From the NCBI RefSeq assembly GCF_900110575.1, contig NZ_FOEF01000012.1:124001-188000 (forward strand): a stretch of DNA of 64,000 nucleotides, written 5' to 3'. The notes under the pieces are model-generated. The model did not search any database, had not been told where the DNA came from, and worked only from the letters and a program-made list of their open reading frames with translations. The translations under genes and the position numbers were made by a program. This stretch comes from Amycolatopsis saalfeldensis (lineage in GTDB: Bacteria; Actinomycetota; Actinomycetes; Mycobacteriales; Pseudonocardiaceae). The first letter of the stretch is position 1. Each line of letters begins with the position of its first letter. Positions 26,308 to 35,225 of the stretch are shown here, piece after piece.

Positions 26308-27141
26308 TCAAGCCCGCCGGGGAAACCGGCTGAAGTCGGGGGCCCGTTTCTCCTTGAACGCCTCGCGTCCCTCTCGGGCTTCGGCCGATCCGTAGAACAG
26401 CAGGTTGGCGTCGTGGGCCAGCTGCTGGATCCCGGCGTAGCCGTCCTCGGCCGCGTGGAAGCTCGCCTTCATCAGCCGCAGCGCGAACGGGGAGAGTTCG
26501 AGCATCTCCCGGCACCAGCGCACGGTTTCCGCCTCGAGGCCGGCCAGCGGCACGACGGTGTTGACCAGGCCCATCGCCTCGGCCTTGGCCGCGTCGTAGC
26601 GCCGGCACAGGAACCAGACCTCCTTGGCCTTCTTCGGCCCGACGAGGCTGGTCAGCAGGCTCGCCCCGAACCCGCCGTCGAACGAGCCCACCCGGGGCCC
26701 GACCTGCCCGAAAACCGCGTTGTCGGCGGCGATCGTCAGGTCGCAGACCAGGTGCAGCACGTGACCGCCGCCGATCGCGTACCCGGCGACCATGGCGATG
26801 ATCGGCTTGGGGCACCGCCGCATCTGGACGTGCAGGTCGGTGACGTGGAACCGGCCGGTGCTGTGGGCGTCGGCCTGGTAGCCGCTGTCGCCCCGCACCC
26901 GCTGGTCACCGCCCGAGCAGAACGCCCGGTCGCCCGCGCCGGTCAGCACGACAACGCCGACCGACTCGTCCTCGCGGGCCACCGTGAGCGCCTGCGAGAT
27001 CTCGATCAGGGTCTGCGGCCGGAACGCGTTGTGCACTTCCGGGCGGTCGATCGTGATCTTGGCGATGCCGTCGGACGTGGTCGCGTAACGGATGTCGGTG
27101 TAGTCGCCGGATTCCTGCCAGGCGAGGCCGGTGTCCCCCAT
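26308..27141 (-). CDS. MenB/BadI-type crotonase: candidate ring-opening 2-ketoacyl-CoA hydrolase
   Basis: 277-residue protein resembling 1,4-dihydroxy-2-naphthoyl-CoA synthase (MenB): [14 protein letters not shown] (75-88), [23 protein letters not shown] (119-141), [10 protein letters not shown] (148-157) with D155, Y250 in LLFY, and the ending FSRFPRR. All residues of the type I MenB active site recalled from E. coli (Gly, Asp, Tyr) are kept. It overlaps by one base a badH-like gene and lies in a catabolic operon without other men genes, so retro-Claisen ring opening, as by BadI, is favoured over menaquinone synthesis. Confidence 0.78.
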   Translation of the reverse strand: MGDTGLAWQESGDYTDIRYATTSDGIAKITIDRPEVHNAFRPQTLIEISQALTVAREDESVGVVVLTGAGDRAFCSGGDQRVRGDSGYQADAHSTGRFHVTDLHVQMRRCPKPIIAMVAGYAIGGGHVLHLVCDLTIAADNAVFGQVGPRVGSFDGGFGASLLTSLVGPKKAKEVWFLCRRYDAAKAEAMGLVNTVVPLAGLEAETVRWCREMLELSPFALRLMKASFHAAEDGYAGIQQLAHDANLLFYGSAEAREGREAFKEKRAPDFSRFPRRA

Positions 27142-27896
27142 CAGGACATCGTGAGCCCGCCGCTGACCGACAGCGTCTGGCCCGTGACGAACCCGGCGCC
27201 GTCGGAAGCGAAGAAGGCGACGGCCGGGCCGATGTCTTCCGGCGTCCCGAGGCGTTTCATCGGGACCGCGCGGGTCATCCCGCCGAGCACCTTCTCGGCG
27301 TCGCCGGCGCCCTCGGCGAACTTCCGCAGCGCCGGGGTGTCGGTGGGGCCGGGGCAGACCGTGTTCGCCGTGACGCCCTTCGTCGCGACCTCGCGGGCGA
27401 GCGTCTTGGTGAAGGCGATGATGCCGCCCTTGGCGCCGGAATACACGGCTTCCAGGGAAGAACCGACCCGGCCCGCGTCCGAGCCGATGTTGACCACGCG
27501 CCCGAAACCACGCTCGACCATCCCCGGCACGACGGTCCTGATGACCCGCAGCGCGCCCTTGAAGTTGATGTCGAGGATCTTGTCCCAGAACGCCTCGTCG
27601 GTCTTGACGAAGGGCATGAAGTCGTCCCAGCCGGCGTTGTTCACCACCACCTCGATGGGCCCGAACTCCTGCTCGACGGCCGCCACCGCGGCTTCCACCG
27701 ATGCGGTGCTGGTGACGTCGATCCGCACGGCGAAAGCGGTGCCGCCGGCCGCGGTGATCTCCTTCGCGGCCTGCTCCGCCGCCTCCTCGTTGAGGTCGGC
27801 GACGACGACCCGGAACCCCTGTGCTCCCAGCGTGGTGGCGATGCCCTTGCCGATCCCCTGGGCACTGCCGGTGACGAGGGCGACTCGGTTGCTCAT
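27141..27896 (-). CDS. badH: BadH-like 2-hydroxycyclohexanecarboxyl-CoA dehydrogenase (SDR)
   Basis: 251-residue SDR. Cofactor motif [10 protein letters not shown] (9-18) with Asp at the end of strand 2 (VVADLN), [14 protein letters not shown] (86-99), catalytic S139, Y152 and K156, and the ending [13 protein letters not shown]. The [22 protein letters not shown] and SVSGGLTM segments agree closely with Rhodopseudomonas BadH as recalled. BadH oxidises 2-hydroxycyclohexanecarboxyl-CoA to the 2-keto compound that BadI opens; the gene is directly followed by the MenB/BadI-type crotonase gene, as badH and badI are neighbours in R. palustris. Confidence 0.85.
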   Translation of the reverse strand: MSNRVALVTGSAQGIGKGIATTLGAQGFRVVVADLNEEAAEQAAKEITAAGGTAFAVRIDVTSTASVEAAVAAVEQEFGPIEVVVNNAGWDDFMPFVKTDEAFWDKILDINFKGALRVIRTVVPGMVERGFGRVVNIGSDAGRVGSSLEAVYSGAKGGIIAFTKTLAREVATKGVTANTVCPGPTDTPALRKFAEGAGDAEKVLGGMTRAVPMKRLGTPEDIGPAVAFFASDGAGFVTGQTLSVSGGLTMS

Positions 27897-27901
27897 ATGA
27901 C

Positions 27902-28858
27902 TTACGCTCCGGTGTCGGTATCGGGGGCGGCCCAGACGACCGGGCCGGCGACGATCGAATGGCTGGTGAGTTTGCGCCCCAGCACGGTTTGCGCCGCCCG
28001 GGCCGCCTCGATGAGGGCGGGCAGGTCGGTCCCGGTGTCCACGCCCATTTCATGGAACATGCTCACGAGGTCCTCGGTGGCGATGTTGCCCGTCGAGCCG
28101 GCGGGCACCGGGCACCCGCCCAGTTCGCCGAAGCTCGACTCGAAACTGCGGCACCCCGCCTCGAACGCCGCGTACGCGTTCGCCAATCCCTGGCCGCGGG
28201 TGTTGTGGAAGTGGGCGGTGACCTCGATTCCCGGCAGGCGCTCGAGCGCGGCCGCGAAGAACCGCGACGCGTACGCCGGGTTGCACATCCCGGTGGTGTC
28301 ACCGAACCCCAGCTCCGTCGCGCCGGCTTCGGCGAACTGCTCGGCGAGGTCGAGCACCCGGTCGAGCGGGACCTTGCCCTCGAACGGGCAGCCGAACGAC
28401 GTGGCGATCACCGCGCAGAAACCGAGGTCCTCGGCGACGATGCGCTCGCCCATCTTCTTGACGTCGGCCATCGTCTCGGCCACCGGCCGGTTGATGTTGC
28501 GCCGGTTGTGCGTCTCCGACGCGCTCACGAACAGCGCCACCTCCTCGAAGAGCTCACGCTGGGCCAGCGCGTTGTCGAGGCCGCGGCTGTTCGGGACGAG
28601 GACCAGGCGGTCGACGTCCTCGGGCAGGTCGATGCCGTCGAGGACCGCCACCCCGTCCGAGAGCTGGGGGATGACGTCGGGCCGGACGAAGCTGGCGACC
28701 TCGATGCGGTTGAGGCCGGCGCGGCCGAGCGCGTTGATCAGCCGGATCTTCTCGGCCGTGGGAATGGTTTCGGGCTCGTTCTGGAAGCCGTCGCGTGGAC
28801 CGACTTCCCGGATCTTCACCGTGCGGCTTTCGGCTTCCGCCGCGTTGGGCAGGGTCAT
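27902..28858 (-). CDS. Hydroxymethylglutaryl-CoA lyase-like protein
   Basis: 318-residue TIM-barrel lyase of the HMG-CoA lyase/DRE-TIM class. [12 protein letters not shown] (about 17-28) supplies the catalytic Arg-Asp, [11 protein letters not shown] and [11 protein letters not shown] follow, HFHNTRGQG provides the metal-binding His pair, and [15 protein letters not shown] carries the signature Cys. The start at 28858 overlaps the CoA-transferase stop (ATGA). It would cleave HMG-CoA or a related 3-hydroxy-3-alkylglutaryl-CoA to acetoacetate plus acetyl-CoA, which points to a branched or isoprenoid-derived skeleton. Confidence 0.88.
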   Translation of the reverse strand: MTLPNAAEAESRTVKIREVGPRDGFQNEPETIPTAEKIRLINALGRAGLNRIEVASFVRPDVIPQLSDGVAVLDGIDLPEDVDRLVLVPNSRGLDNALAQRELFEEVALFVSASETHNRRNINRPVAETMADVKKMGERIVAEDLGFCAVIATSFGCPFEGKVPLDRVLDLAEQFAEAGATELGFGDTTGMCNPAYASRFFAAALERLPGIEVTAHFHNTRGQGLANAYAAFEAGCRSFESSFGELGGCPVPAGSTGNIATEDLVSMFHEMGVDTGTDLPALIEAARAAQTVLGRKLTSHSIVAGPVVWAAPDTDTGA

Positions 28859-30090
28859 GACAACTCCCGGTCGGCAAGGCTGTTTTCCAGGGTGCTCCGG
28901 TGCCGCGGCGCGGCGACCCGGATGAGCCGCCGGGCTCGCTCGGCGACGGTGCACCCGGTCAGGAGCGCGACGCCGTGCTCGGTGACCACGGCGTCGACGT
29001 CGACCCGCGCGGTGGTGACGATCCCGCCGCGCAGGGCCGGCGAGATCGTCGATTCACCGGCGGATTCGGAGCGCAGCGCGATGATCGAACGGGCGCCGGT
29101 CAGCGAGGCGGCCCGGCTGAAGTCGACCTGGCCGCCCACGGCGCCGATGTGCACGCCCCGGCGGATCTCCGCGCCGACCTGGCCCAGCAGGTCGACCTCG
29201 ATCGCCGAGTTGATCGAGACCAGCGAACGCAACCGGGACAGCACCGCCGGCGAATGCGTGTAGCTGGCCGGGCGGAACTCGACCGGGAACTCGCCGAGCC
29301 GCGCGTAGAACTCCGCCGTGCCCAAGGCGGCGCCGGTGACGACGATCCCCCGGTCGATTTCCTTCCGCGCCCCGGTCAGCACGCCCTTCTCGACCAGCGT
29401 CAGCACGCCGTCGGTGATCATGCCGCTGTGGAAGCCGAGTTCGCGGTGACCGGACAGCGAGTCGAGCACCGCGTTCGGCAGCGGCCCGACCCCCATCTGC
29501 AGGGTGTCGCCGTCCTCGATCAGCCCGGCGACGTTGTCGGCGATCGCCTGGTCCACCGCGTCGGCGGGGCGGGTGGACGCTTCGGCGAGCGGACGGTCCG
29601 TTTCGACCACGGCGGCGAACCGCTCCAGCGGCAGCCGGGCGCTGCCGGCGGTGGGCGGCATCCGGTGGTTCATCTCCGCCACGAGCACGCGGCTGTGCGG
29701 GATGGCGTCCGCGGCGTACTCGACGCCGATGCCGAGCGACACCTCGCCGTTGCCGTCCGGCCGGGAAACCTGCACCAGCCCGACGTCGGCGGGCAGCTGG
29801 CCCCGCGCGAACATGCGGGGCAGCGCCGAGTAGTGGCACGGCACCACGTCGAGCCGGCCGTGCCGGCTCAGCCGGCGCAGCTCGCCCAGCCCGCCGTAGG
29901 ACAGCACGGTCAGCTCGTCGGGCAGGTCACCAGCCAGCCGCGGATTCCACGTCAGGCCGCAGAAGGCGCGGACCTCGCCGATCTCCCCGACCTGGTCGAG
30001 CAGGGCGTTGACCAGCGGTTCGGGTTCCGCGCCGCCCTGGCCCCACCAGACGCCGTCGCCGGCGGAGACGAAGGGCCGCAGGTCGATCAT
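28855..30090 (-). CDS. Acetyl-CoA hydrolase/4-hydroxybutyrate CoA-transferase family protein
   Basis: 411-residue single-chain family I CoA-transferase. The conserved segment INSAIEVDLLGQVGAE (about 305-320) contains the Glu that forms the thioester, and a glycine-rich GVGPLPNAVLDSLSGH region precedes it. It could move CoA between a short-chain donor and a pathway acid, or hydrolyse a CoA thioester. It overlaps the thiolase gene by one base upstream and the HMG-CoA lyase by four downstream; with the lyase it may handle acetoacetate. Confidence 0.85.
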   Translation of the reverse strand: MIDLRPFVSAGDGVWWGQGGAEPEPLVNALLDQVGEIGEVRAFCGLTWNPRLAGDLPDELTVLSYGGLGELRRLSRHGRLDVVPCHYSALPRMFARGQLPADVGLVQVSRPDGNGEVSLGIGVEYAADAIPHSRVLVAEMNHRMPPTAGSARLPLERFAAVVETDRPLAEASTRPADAVDQAIADNVAGLIEDGDTLQMGVGPLPNAVLDSLSGHRELGFHSGMITDGVLTLVEKGVLTGARKEIDRGIVVTGAALGTAEFYARLGEFPVEFRPASYTHSPAVLSRLRSLVSINSAIEVDLLGQVGAEIRRGVHIGAVGGQVDFSRAASLTGARSIIALRSESAGESTISPALRGGIVTTARVDVDAVVTEHGVALLTGCTVAERARRLIRVAAPRHRSTLENSLADRELS

Positions 30091-31286
30091 CAGCGGACCC
30101 GCTGAACGAGCGTGGCCGTCCCCAGGCCACCGCCACAGCACATGGTGACCAGCCCGAGCTCCGCGTCCCGACGCTCCATTTCGGACAGCAGGGTGCCGAA
30201 CAGCCGCGCTCCCGACGCGCCGACCGGGTGGCCGAGGGCGATCGCGCCGCCGTTGACGTTCACCTTCGCCATGTCCGGCTTGAGTTCGCGCTCCCAGGCG
30301 AGCACGACCGAGCTGAACGCTTCGTTGATCTCGATCAGATCGAGGTCGTCGATCGTCAAACCGTTGCGCTCCAGCAGCTTCCGGGTCGCGGGAATGGGGC
30401 CGGTGAGCATGATGACCGGGTCGACGCCGACCGTGGTCTGGTCGAGCACCCGCGCCCGCGGCGTCCAGCCGTGCCGCTCGGCCGCCTCGCGGGAGGAGAG
30501 CAGCACCCCGGCCGCGCCGTCGCTGAGCGGTGACGAGCTGCCGGCGGTGATCCGTCCGTCCTCGGACCGGAACGCCGGTTTGAGCGCCGCCAGTCCCGCC
30601 ATCGAAGTGCCTGGGCGGATGGCCTGGTCGCTGACCCGCTGCTCGCCGTCCAGCTCCATCGGGACCAGCTCCCGGCGGAACCGGCCGGCCGCCACCGCCG
30701 CGGTGGCCAGCGCGTGCGAACGCACCGCGAACTCGTCCATCTCGGCGCGGGTGATCCCCCACCGGTCCGCGATCAGCTCGGCGCTTTCGCCCTGTGGCAC
30801 GAAGTCGTACCGCGCGCGCAACTCGGCGGGCCACGGATCGCCGTACAGCTCGGAAATCTTCGCCGGGGCGTTCATCGGCACGTGCTGCATGTGCTCGACT
30901 CCGCCGGCGATGACCACTTCGTGGGTGCCGGACGCGACCAGCGCGGCGGCCATCTCGACCGCGGTCTGGGCCGAGCCGCACCGCCGGTCGAGCACCGTCG
31001 CGGGCACCTCCGGCGGATAACCGGCCTGCAGCCAGGCATTGCGCGCCACGTTGCGCGACTGCTCCCCGAACGGCGCGGTGCAGCCGATCACCAGGTCTTC
31101 GATCACCTCCGGGGCGACCGCGGCCGAGTCCAGCAGCGCGGTGTAGACGGCACCGAGCAGCACGTTGGGGTGAGTGTCGCGGAACCACCCCTTGTCCGGG
31201 TGGGCCCTGCCCATCGGCGTGCGCAGCGCGTCGACGATGAGCGCCTCACGGCCGTGGCGCGTCAAGGGGCTGGCGAAGCCGGGCAT
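30090..31286 (-). CDS. Acetyl-CoA acetyltransferase (thiolase)
   Basis: 398-residue degradative-type thiolase. The acylated Cys is in DRRCGSAQTA (about residue 90), the His in AIALGHPVGASG and the second Cys in MCCGGGLG near the C-terminus. It cleaves 3-ketoacyl-CoA to acetyl-CoA and a shortened acyl-CoA. Start at the ATG that shares a base with the SDR stop. Central gene of the 12-gene beta-oxidation operon. Confidence 0.93.
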   Translation of the reverse strand: MPGFASPLTRHGREALIVDALRTPMGRAHPDKGWFRDTHPNVLLGAVYTALLDSAAVAPEVIEDLVIGCTAPFGEQSRNVARNAWLQAGYPPEVPATVLDRRCGSAQTAVEMAAALVASGTHEVVIAGGVEHMQHVPMNAPAKISELYGDPWPAELRARYDFVPQGESAELIADRWGITRAEMDEFAVRSHALATAAVAAGRFRRELVPMELDGEQRVSDQAIRPGTSMAGLAALKPAFRSEDGRITAGSSSPLSDGAAGVLLSSREAAERHGWTPRARVLDQTTVGVDPVIMLTGPIPATRKLLERNGLTIDDLDLIEINEAFSSVVLAWERELKPDMAKVNVNGGAIALGHPVGASGARLFGTLLSEMERRDAELGLVTMCCGGGLGTATLVQRVR

Positions 31287-32035
31287 CAGATGACCGTCCC
31301 TCCGTCGACGGGCAGGACCTGCCCGGTGATGTATCCGGCCGCGTCCGAGGCGAAGAAGACGAACGCCCCGGCGATCTCCTCGGGTTCCGCCCAGCGCCGC
31401 AGCGGAATGCGGTCGAGCGTCAGCTTGGCCAGCTTTTCGTTGCTGCGGATGTTCTCCGTCATCGCGGTGGCCGCGAGCGGGGCGAGGGCGTTCACCGTGA
31501 TGTGCTGGCGGGCCAGCTCGCGGGCGAGGGACTTGGTGAGGCCGACGACGGCGGCCTTGGCGGCGCCGTAGTTCGCCTGCCCGATCGTGCCGACGAGCCC
31601 GGCGGCGGAGGTGACGTTGATGACGCGGCCGGTGCCGTCCTGCGCGAGGTGCGGCAGCGCGGCCTGGCTGACCGTGAAGGTCCCGCCGACGTGCACGCCG
31701 AGCACGAACTGGAACTGCTCCGCCGTCATCTTCGGGAACATCGCCGGCGCGATGGCTCCCGCGTTGTTCACCAGGATGTTCAGCGTCCCGCCGCCCAGGC
31801 GCGCGGCCTGCTCGGCGACGTCGGCGGCCTGCCCGGCTTCGCGGACGTCCAGTGCCGCCGAATCGGCTCGCCCGCCGGCCGCGGTGATCTCGGCCGCGAC
31901 CGCCGCGGCCGCGTCCTTGTCGAGGTCCGAGACGAGCACGGCGGCCCCGGCCGCGGCGTAGGCCTTGGCGACGGCGGCACCGATGCCGTTGCCCGCGCCG
32001 GTGACGAGGGCGGATCGGCCGGACAGTGAGAACAT
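31286..32035 (-). CDS. SDR dehydrogenase, probable 3-hydroxyacyl-CoA dehydrogenase
   Basis: 249-residue SDR with TGAGNGIGAAV (11-21), Asp at the end of strand 2 (LVSDLD, NAD preference), NNAGA, and the catalytic Ser, Tyr and Lys in NVTSAAGLV...ANYGAAKAAV. Placed between an acyl-CoA dehydrogenase and a thiolase, it most likely oxidises the 3-hydroxyacyl-CoA formed by the hydratases; the FabG-like sequence alone does not prove the substrate. Confidence 0.85.
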   Translation of the reverse strand: MFSLSGRSALVTGAGNGIGAAVAKAYAAAGAAVLVSDLDKDAAAAVAAEITAAGGRADSAALDVREAGQAADVAEQAARLGGGTLNILVNNAGAIAPAMFPKMTAEQFQFVLGVHVGGTFTVSQAALPHLAQDGTGRVINVTSAAGLVGTIGQANYGAAKAAVVGLTKSLARELARQHITVNALAPLAATAMTENIRSNEKLAKLTLDRIPLRRWAEPEEIAGAFVFFASDAAGYITGQVLPVDGGTVI

Positions 32036-33201
32036 CAGTAGCTCCTGGGCAGTCCGAGCACGTGCTCACCGAGGAAGTTGAGCACCATTTCCTGGCTCAG
32101 CGGCGCGATCTTGGTCAGGCGGGCTTCCCGGAAGTACCGGGACACGTGGTACTCCTCGGAGTACCCCATGCCGCCGTGGGTCTGCAGCGCGCGGTCGGCG
32201 GCCTCGAAGCCGGCGTCCGCGCAGAGGTACTTCGCGGTGTTGGCCTCTCGGGCGCACTTCTTCCCGTTGTCGTACAACCAGGTTGCCTTGCGCAGCACGA
32301 GCTCGGCCGCGTCGAGCCGCGCCAGCGAGTCGGCCAGCGGGAACTGGAGGCCCTGGTTCATGCCGATCGGCCGGCCGAACACCTCCCGCTCGTTGGCGTA
32401 CCGGACGCCGCGGCGCAGTGCGGCGCGGCCGATGCCGAGCGCCTCCGCGGCCACGAGCATCCGCTCCGGGTTGAGACCGTCCAAAATGTACTTGAACCCC
32501 TTGCCCTCCTCGCCGACGCGGTGCTCCGCCGGGACCCGCAGGTCGTCGATGAAGAGCTCGTTCGAGGTGACCGCGTTGCGGCCCATCTTCTTGATCGGCC
32601 GGATGTCGACGTGGTCGCGGTCGAGGTCGGTCAGGAACAGCGTGAGCCCGTCGGTCTTCTTCGGGGAGTCCCCGAATTTGGCGGTGCGGGTGAGCAGCAG
32701 GACCTTCTCCGACTCCATCGCCTTGGAGATCCACACCTTGCGGCCGTTGACCACGTAGTCGGAGCCGTCGCGGCGGGCGAAGGTGGTGATCCGGGTCGTG
32801 TCGAGCCCGGCGCCCGGCTCGGTGACCCCGAAGCACACGTGCAGGTCGCCGTTGACGATGCGCGGCAGGCACTCGCGCTTCATCTCCTCGGAGCCGTGCA
32901 CGATCACCGGGTGCATGCCGAAGATCGACAGGTGCAGCGAGCTGGCCCCGTTCATCCCGGCCCCGGAGGCGGCGATCTCTTCGAGCAGCAACGAGGCCTC
33001 GGTGATCCCGAAGCCGTGCCCGCCGTACTCCTCGGGGGTGGTGATGCCGAGCCAGCCGCCGTCGGCGAAGGCCCGGTAGAACTCGTGCGGGAACTCGTGC
33101 GCCGCGTCCTTCTCCATCCAGTACTGGTCGTCGAACTTGGCCGCCAGCTCCGCGACCGCTCGGCGAATCGTGAGCTGGTCTTCGGTGAGCTCGAAATCCA
33201 C
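32035..33201 (-). CDS. Acyl-CoA dehydrogenase, first gene of the 12-gene operon
   Basis: 388-residue acyl-CoA dehydrogenase. FGVTEPGAGLDT and VNGRKVWISKA mark the FAD/substrate site. The C-terminal Glu of the canonical YEGT motif is not there (KIAPLSQEM), but Glu-Arg is present in helix G (LNPERMLVAAEALG), the isovaleryl-CoA dehydrogenase position. The C-terminus HVLGLPRSY is typical of an actinobacterial/proteobacterial subgroup. It lies next to a small non-catalytic-looking dehydrogenase at 33286, a possible heteromeric partner. Confidence 0.88.
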   Translation of the reverse strand: MDFELTEDQLTIRRAVAELAAKFDDQYWMEKDAAHEFPHEFYRAFADGGWLGITTPEEYGGHGFGITEASLLLEEIAASGAGMNGASSLHLSIFGMHPVIVHGSEEMKRECLPRIVNGDLHVCFGVTEPGAGLDTTRITTFARRDGSDYVVNGRKVWISKAMESEKVLLLTRTAKFGDSPKKTDGLTLFLTDLDRDHVDIRPIKKMGRNAVTSNELFIDDLRVPAEHRVGEEGKGFKYILDGLNPERMLVAAEALGIGRAALRRGVRYANEREVFGRPIGMNQGLQFPLADSLARLDAAELVLRKATWLYDNGKKCAREANTAKYLCADAGFEAADRALQTHGGMGYSEEYHVSRYFREARLTKIAPLSQEMVLNFLGEHVLGLPRSY

Positions 33202-33245
33202 GGTGTCCCCTCATCCGGTCGGCAGGCTGCGGCCTGATTCTAACA

Positions 33246-33260
33246 AAAGGACTGACCAAA
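33246..33260. promoter_or_regulatory. GntR/FadR-type operator, site 3
   Basis: AAAGGACTGACCAAA, 45 nt upstream of the 12-gene operon. On the minus strand it is followed by a TAGAAT-like -10 box. GGACTGAC is also repeated in inverse orientation (GTCAGTCC, 33272-33279) 15 bp away, so two half-sites could cooperate. Confidence 0.55.
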
Positions 33261-33285
33261 AGACAGATCGAGTCAGTCCGGTGCG

Positions 33286-34347
33286 TCACACCAGCCGAAG
33301 ACCGTCCGCGATCCGCTCGTTCCACCGCGCCGGAGTGCCGAACAGGTACTCGTCGAGCTTGGCGCGCTTGGAAAACAGGTGGAGGTCGTGCTCCCAGGTG
33401 TAGCCGATCGCACCGTGCATCGTCAGCGCGGTGTCCGCCGCGCGAGCGCTTTCCGCGGTGACCTGTGCCTTGGCCGCGGCGGCGTGCAGCCCGCAGTCGA
33501 GTTCGCCGGCGTCGACCGTCGCCGCCGCGTAGTAGAGCACGGAGCGCCCGGCCTCGGCCCCGACCAGGATGGTCGCCGCCGCGTGCTTGACCGCCTGGAA
33601 CGACCCGATCGGCACCCCGAACTGACGGCGCTGCTTGCTGTAGTCGACCGCGAGGGCGAGCATCCGCTCCGTCGCGCCCAGCGCATCGGCCGCGACCAGC
33701 ACCGCGGCCCGGGCGGCGCAGTCACGCAGGAATGCCTCCCCGTCCACCCGCAGCGGCTCCGACGGAACCGATTCGAGGCGGATGTCGGCCACCGAGCGGC
33801 TGCGGTCGAGCAGGCGTCGCGCGGACTTCCCGGCGTCCCCGGCGCGCACCAGCCGCAAGGCCCGATGACCGCCTTCCCGCACCACGGCCACGAACGAGTC
33901 CACTCGCGACCCGGCGAGCACGCGTGACACGCTCCCGCTGAGCCGCCCGTCGGAATCCATCACCAGCCCCGGCGCCGCGTCCGGTATTTCGTCCGCGGGC
34001 ACCAGCAGCGTGACCGGCTTCCCGGCGAGCGCCGCTTCGACCGCCCCCGGCCGGTGCGCCAACGCGGGCGCCGCGAGCACGGTGGCCAGCCACGCCGACG
34101 ACGGGACCGCCGCGCGAGCCAGCTCCTCCGCGGTGAGCGCCAGCTCCACGAGGCCCCCGCCCTGGCCGCCGGACTTCTCGGGAATCCCCACCCCGGCCCA
34201 GCCGCCACGCACGAGCTGCGCTTCGAAGGTCTGCTCGTCGCCTTCGTCGAGCCAGGCGCGCACGGTGGCGGACGAAGCCGTGTCGGACAACCAACCGCGC
34301 AGCGTCTCCTGATAGGCGATCTGCTCGTCGGAGAGTTTCCACTCCAT
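33286..34347 (-). CDS. Small acyl-CoA dehydrogenase homologue, probable non-catalytic subunit
   Basis: 353 residues from the ATG at 34347 (MEWKLSDEQ), which follows AGAGGA; an in-frame upstream start was rejected because it runs through the divergent promoter. The protein has the acyl-CoA dehydrogenase fold (GVPIGSFQAVKHAAA, MHGAIGYTWEHDLHL) but lacks a Glu at both known catalytic positions (helix G reads ARAAVLVAADALG; the tail reads KLDEYLFGTP) and has lost the EPEAGSD motif. Actinobacterial steroid enzymes of the ChsE type are alpha2-beta2 with one such subunit, so pairing with the neighbouring dehydrogenase is plausible. Confidence 0.82.
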   Translation of the reverse strand: MEWKLSDEQIAYQETLRGWLSDTASSATVRAWLDEGDEQTFEAQLVRGGWAGVGIPEKSGGQGGGLVELALTAEELARAAVPSSAWLATVLAAPALAHRPGAVEAALAGKPVTLLVPADEIPDAAPGLVMDSDGRLSGSVSRVLAGSRVDSFVAVVREGGHRALRLVRAGDAGKSARRLLDRSRSVADIRLESVPSEPLRVDGEAFLRDCAARAAVLVAADALGATERMLALAVDYSKQRRQFGVPIGSFQAVKHAAATILVGAEAGRSVLYYAAATVDAGELDCGLHAAAAKAQVTAESARAADTALTMHGAIGYTWEHDLHLFSKRAKLDEYLFGTPARWNERIADGLRLV

Positions 34348-34405
34348 GAACAATCCTCTTTCTCGTCCCGGCGGCTCCGGTGACCGGGGCGGGATCACTG
34401 GTACT

Positions 34406-34420
34406 TTAGGTACGACCAAA
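34406..34420. promoter_or_regulatory. GntR/FadR-type operator, site 4 (autoregulatory)
   Basis: TTAGGTACGACCAAA in the 93-bp divergent region between the small acyl-CoA dehydrogenase gene and the GntR gene, 20 nt before the latter's ATG. Its position implies autoregulation of the GntR regulator. Confidence 0.55.
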
Positions 34421-34440
34421 TTTGCGGAACAGGACGTGAG

Positions 34441-35214
34441 ATGGCAGAGCCAGCGAATACGACGAACGGGACGATCCGGAATCCTGTGCGGTTGTCACCG
34501 ATGCAGGTGCCCAAGGCCTCGGACGTACTCGCGAACGACCTGCGTGAACGGATCCTGCGCGGCGAGTTCGCCGAAGGCACCGCCCTGCCGCCCGAACGCG
34601 AGCTGGTCACCCAGACGGGGATGAGCCGCACCACCGTCCGGGAAGCACTCCGCATCCTGGAGGTGCAGGGCCTGGTGCGGGTCAAGACCGGCCGCGCCGG
34701 GGGCGCCTTCGTCGAGCACCCGGGGGAAGAGTCGGTCGCCCAGTCGGTCAACCTCATGATCCGCGGGCGCAAGATCCGCATCCCGGCGCTGCTCGAGACG
34801 CGCGAGGCGATCGAACCCGCGTGCGCCCGCCTGGCCGCGAGCGCCCGCACCGAGGAGGACCTGGACCGCCTCGAGGTCGCGAACGACGACCTCGTCGCCG
34901 CGGGAGACCTGGACGCCTTCCTGCAGGCCAACATCGACTGGCACGTGGGCGTCGCGACGGCCAGCCACAACGAGCTGCTGACGGGATTCATGCTGGCCTT
35001 GTCGCGGGCCATCTACGCGTCCACCCGGAACACGCAGTTCGTGGACGCGGAGGTCCGGGCGACCACGGTCCGCGCGCACCGCTCGGTCACCGCGGCCATC
35101 CGCGCCCAGGACCCCAACGCCGCCGTGCGCCGGATGACCCGGCACGTGCACACCTACGCCGAGGCGGTGCTCAAGGTCGAGGAGCGCACCGATGTCGACG
35201 TCCAGGAAGGCTGA
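34441..35214 (+). CDS. FadR-subfamily GntR transcriptional regulator
   Basis: 257-residue regulator. The winged helix lies at about residues 22-90 (DLRERILRGEFAEGTALPPERELVTQTGMSRTTVREALRILE is the GntR signature, read in parts) and the all-helical FCD ligand domain at about 100-240, with the metal-binding Asp/His set in NIDWHVGVA, VRAHRSVT and TRHVHTY. FadR-type proteins bind TGGTnnnACCA-like palindromes and release DNA on binding an acyl-CoA or small acid. Nine matching 15-bp sites occur in promoters across 18.6-50.3 kb, so this is the likely local master regulator (inference). Confidence 0.92.
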   Translation: MAEPANTTNGTIRNPVRLSPMQVPKASDVLANDLRERILRGEFAEGTALPPERELVTQTGMSRTTVREALRILEVQGLVRVKTGRAGGAFVEHPGEESVAQSVNLMIRGRKIRIPALLETREAIEPACARLAASARTEEDLDRLEVANDDLVAAGDLDAFLQANIDWHVGVATASHNELLTGFMLALSRAIYASTRNTQFVDAEVRATTVRAHRSVTAAIRAQDPNAAVRRMTRHVHTYAEAVLKVEERTDVDVQEG

Positions 35215-35225
35215 CCCGGGCGCTT

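Noticed and set aside
26308-27141. Annotating this gene as menB for menaquinone biosynthesis
   Set aside because: No other men gene is near, and it overlaps a badH-like gene within a degradation operon; similarity alone is not enough.
28855-30090. IpdAB-type steroid ring hydrolase
   Set aside because: IpdA and IpdB are two short subunits; this is a single 411-residue chain with the 4-hydroxybutyrate CoA-transferase type motif.
33249-33279. Inverted repeat GGACTGAC/GTCAGTCC as an intrinsic terminator
   Set aside because: Short stem, 15-nt loop and no T-run; it overlaps the operator and lies just upstream of a gene start, so a regulatory role fits better.
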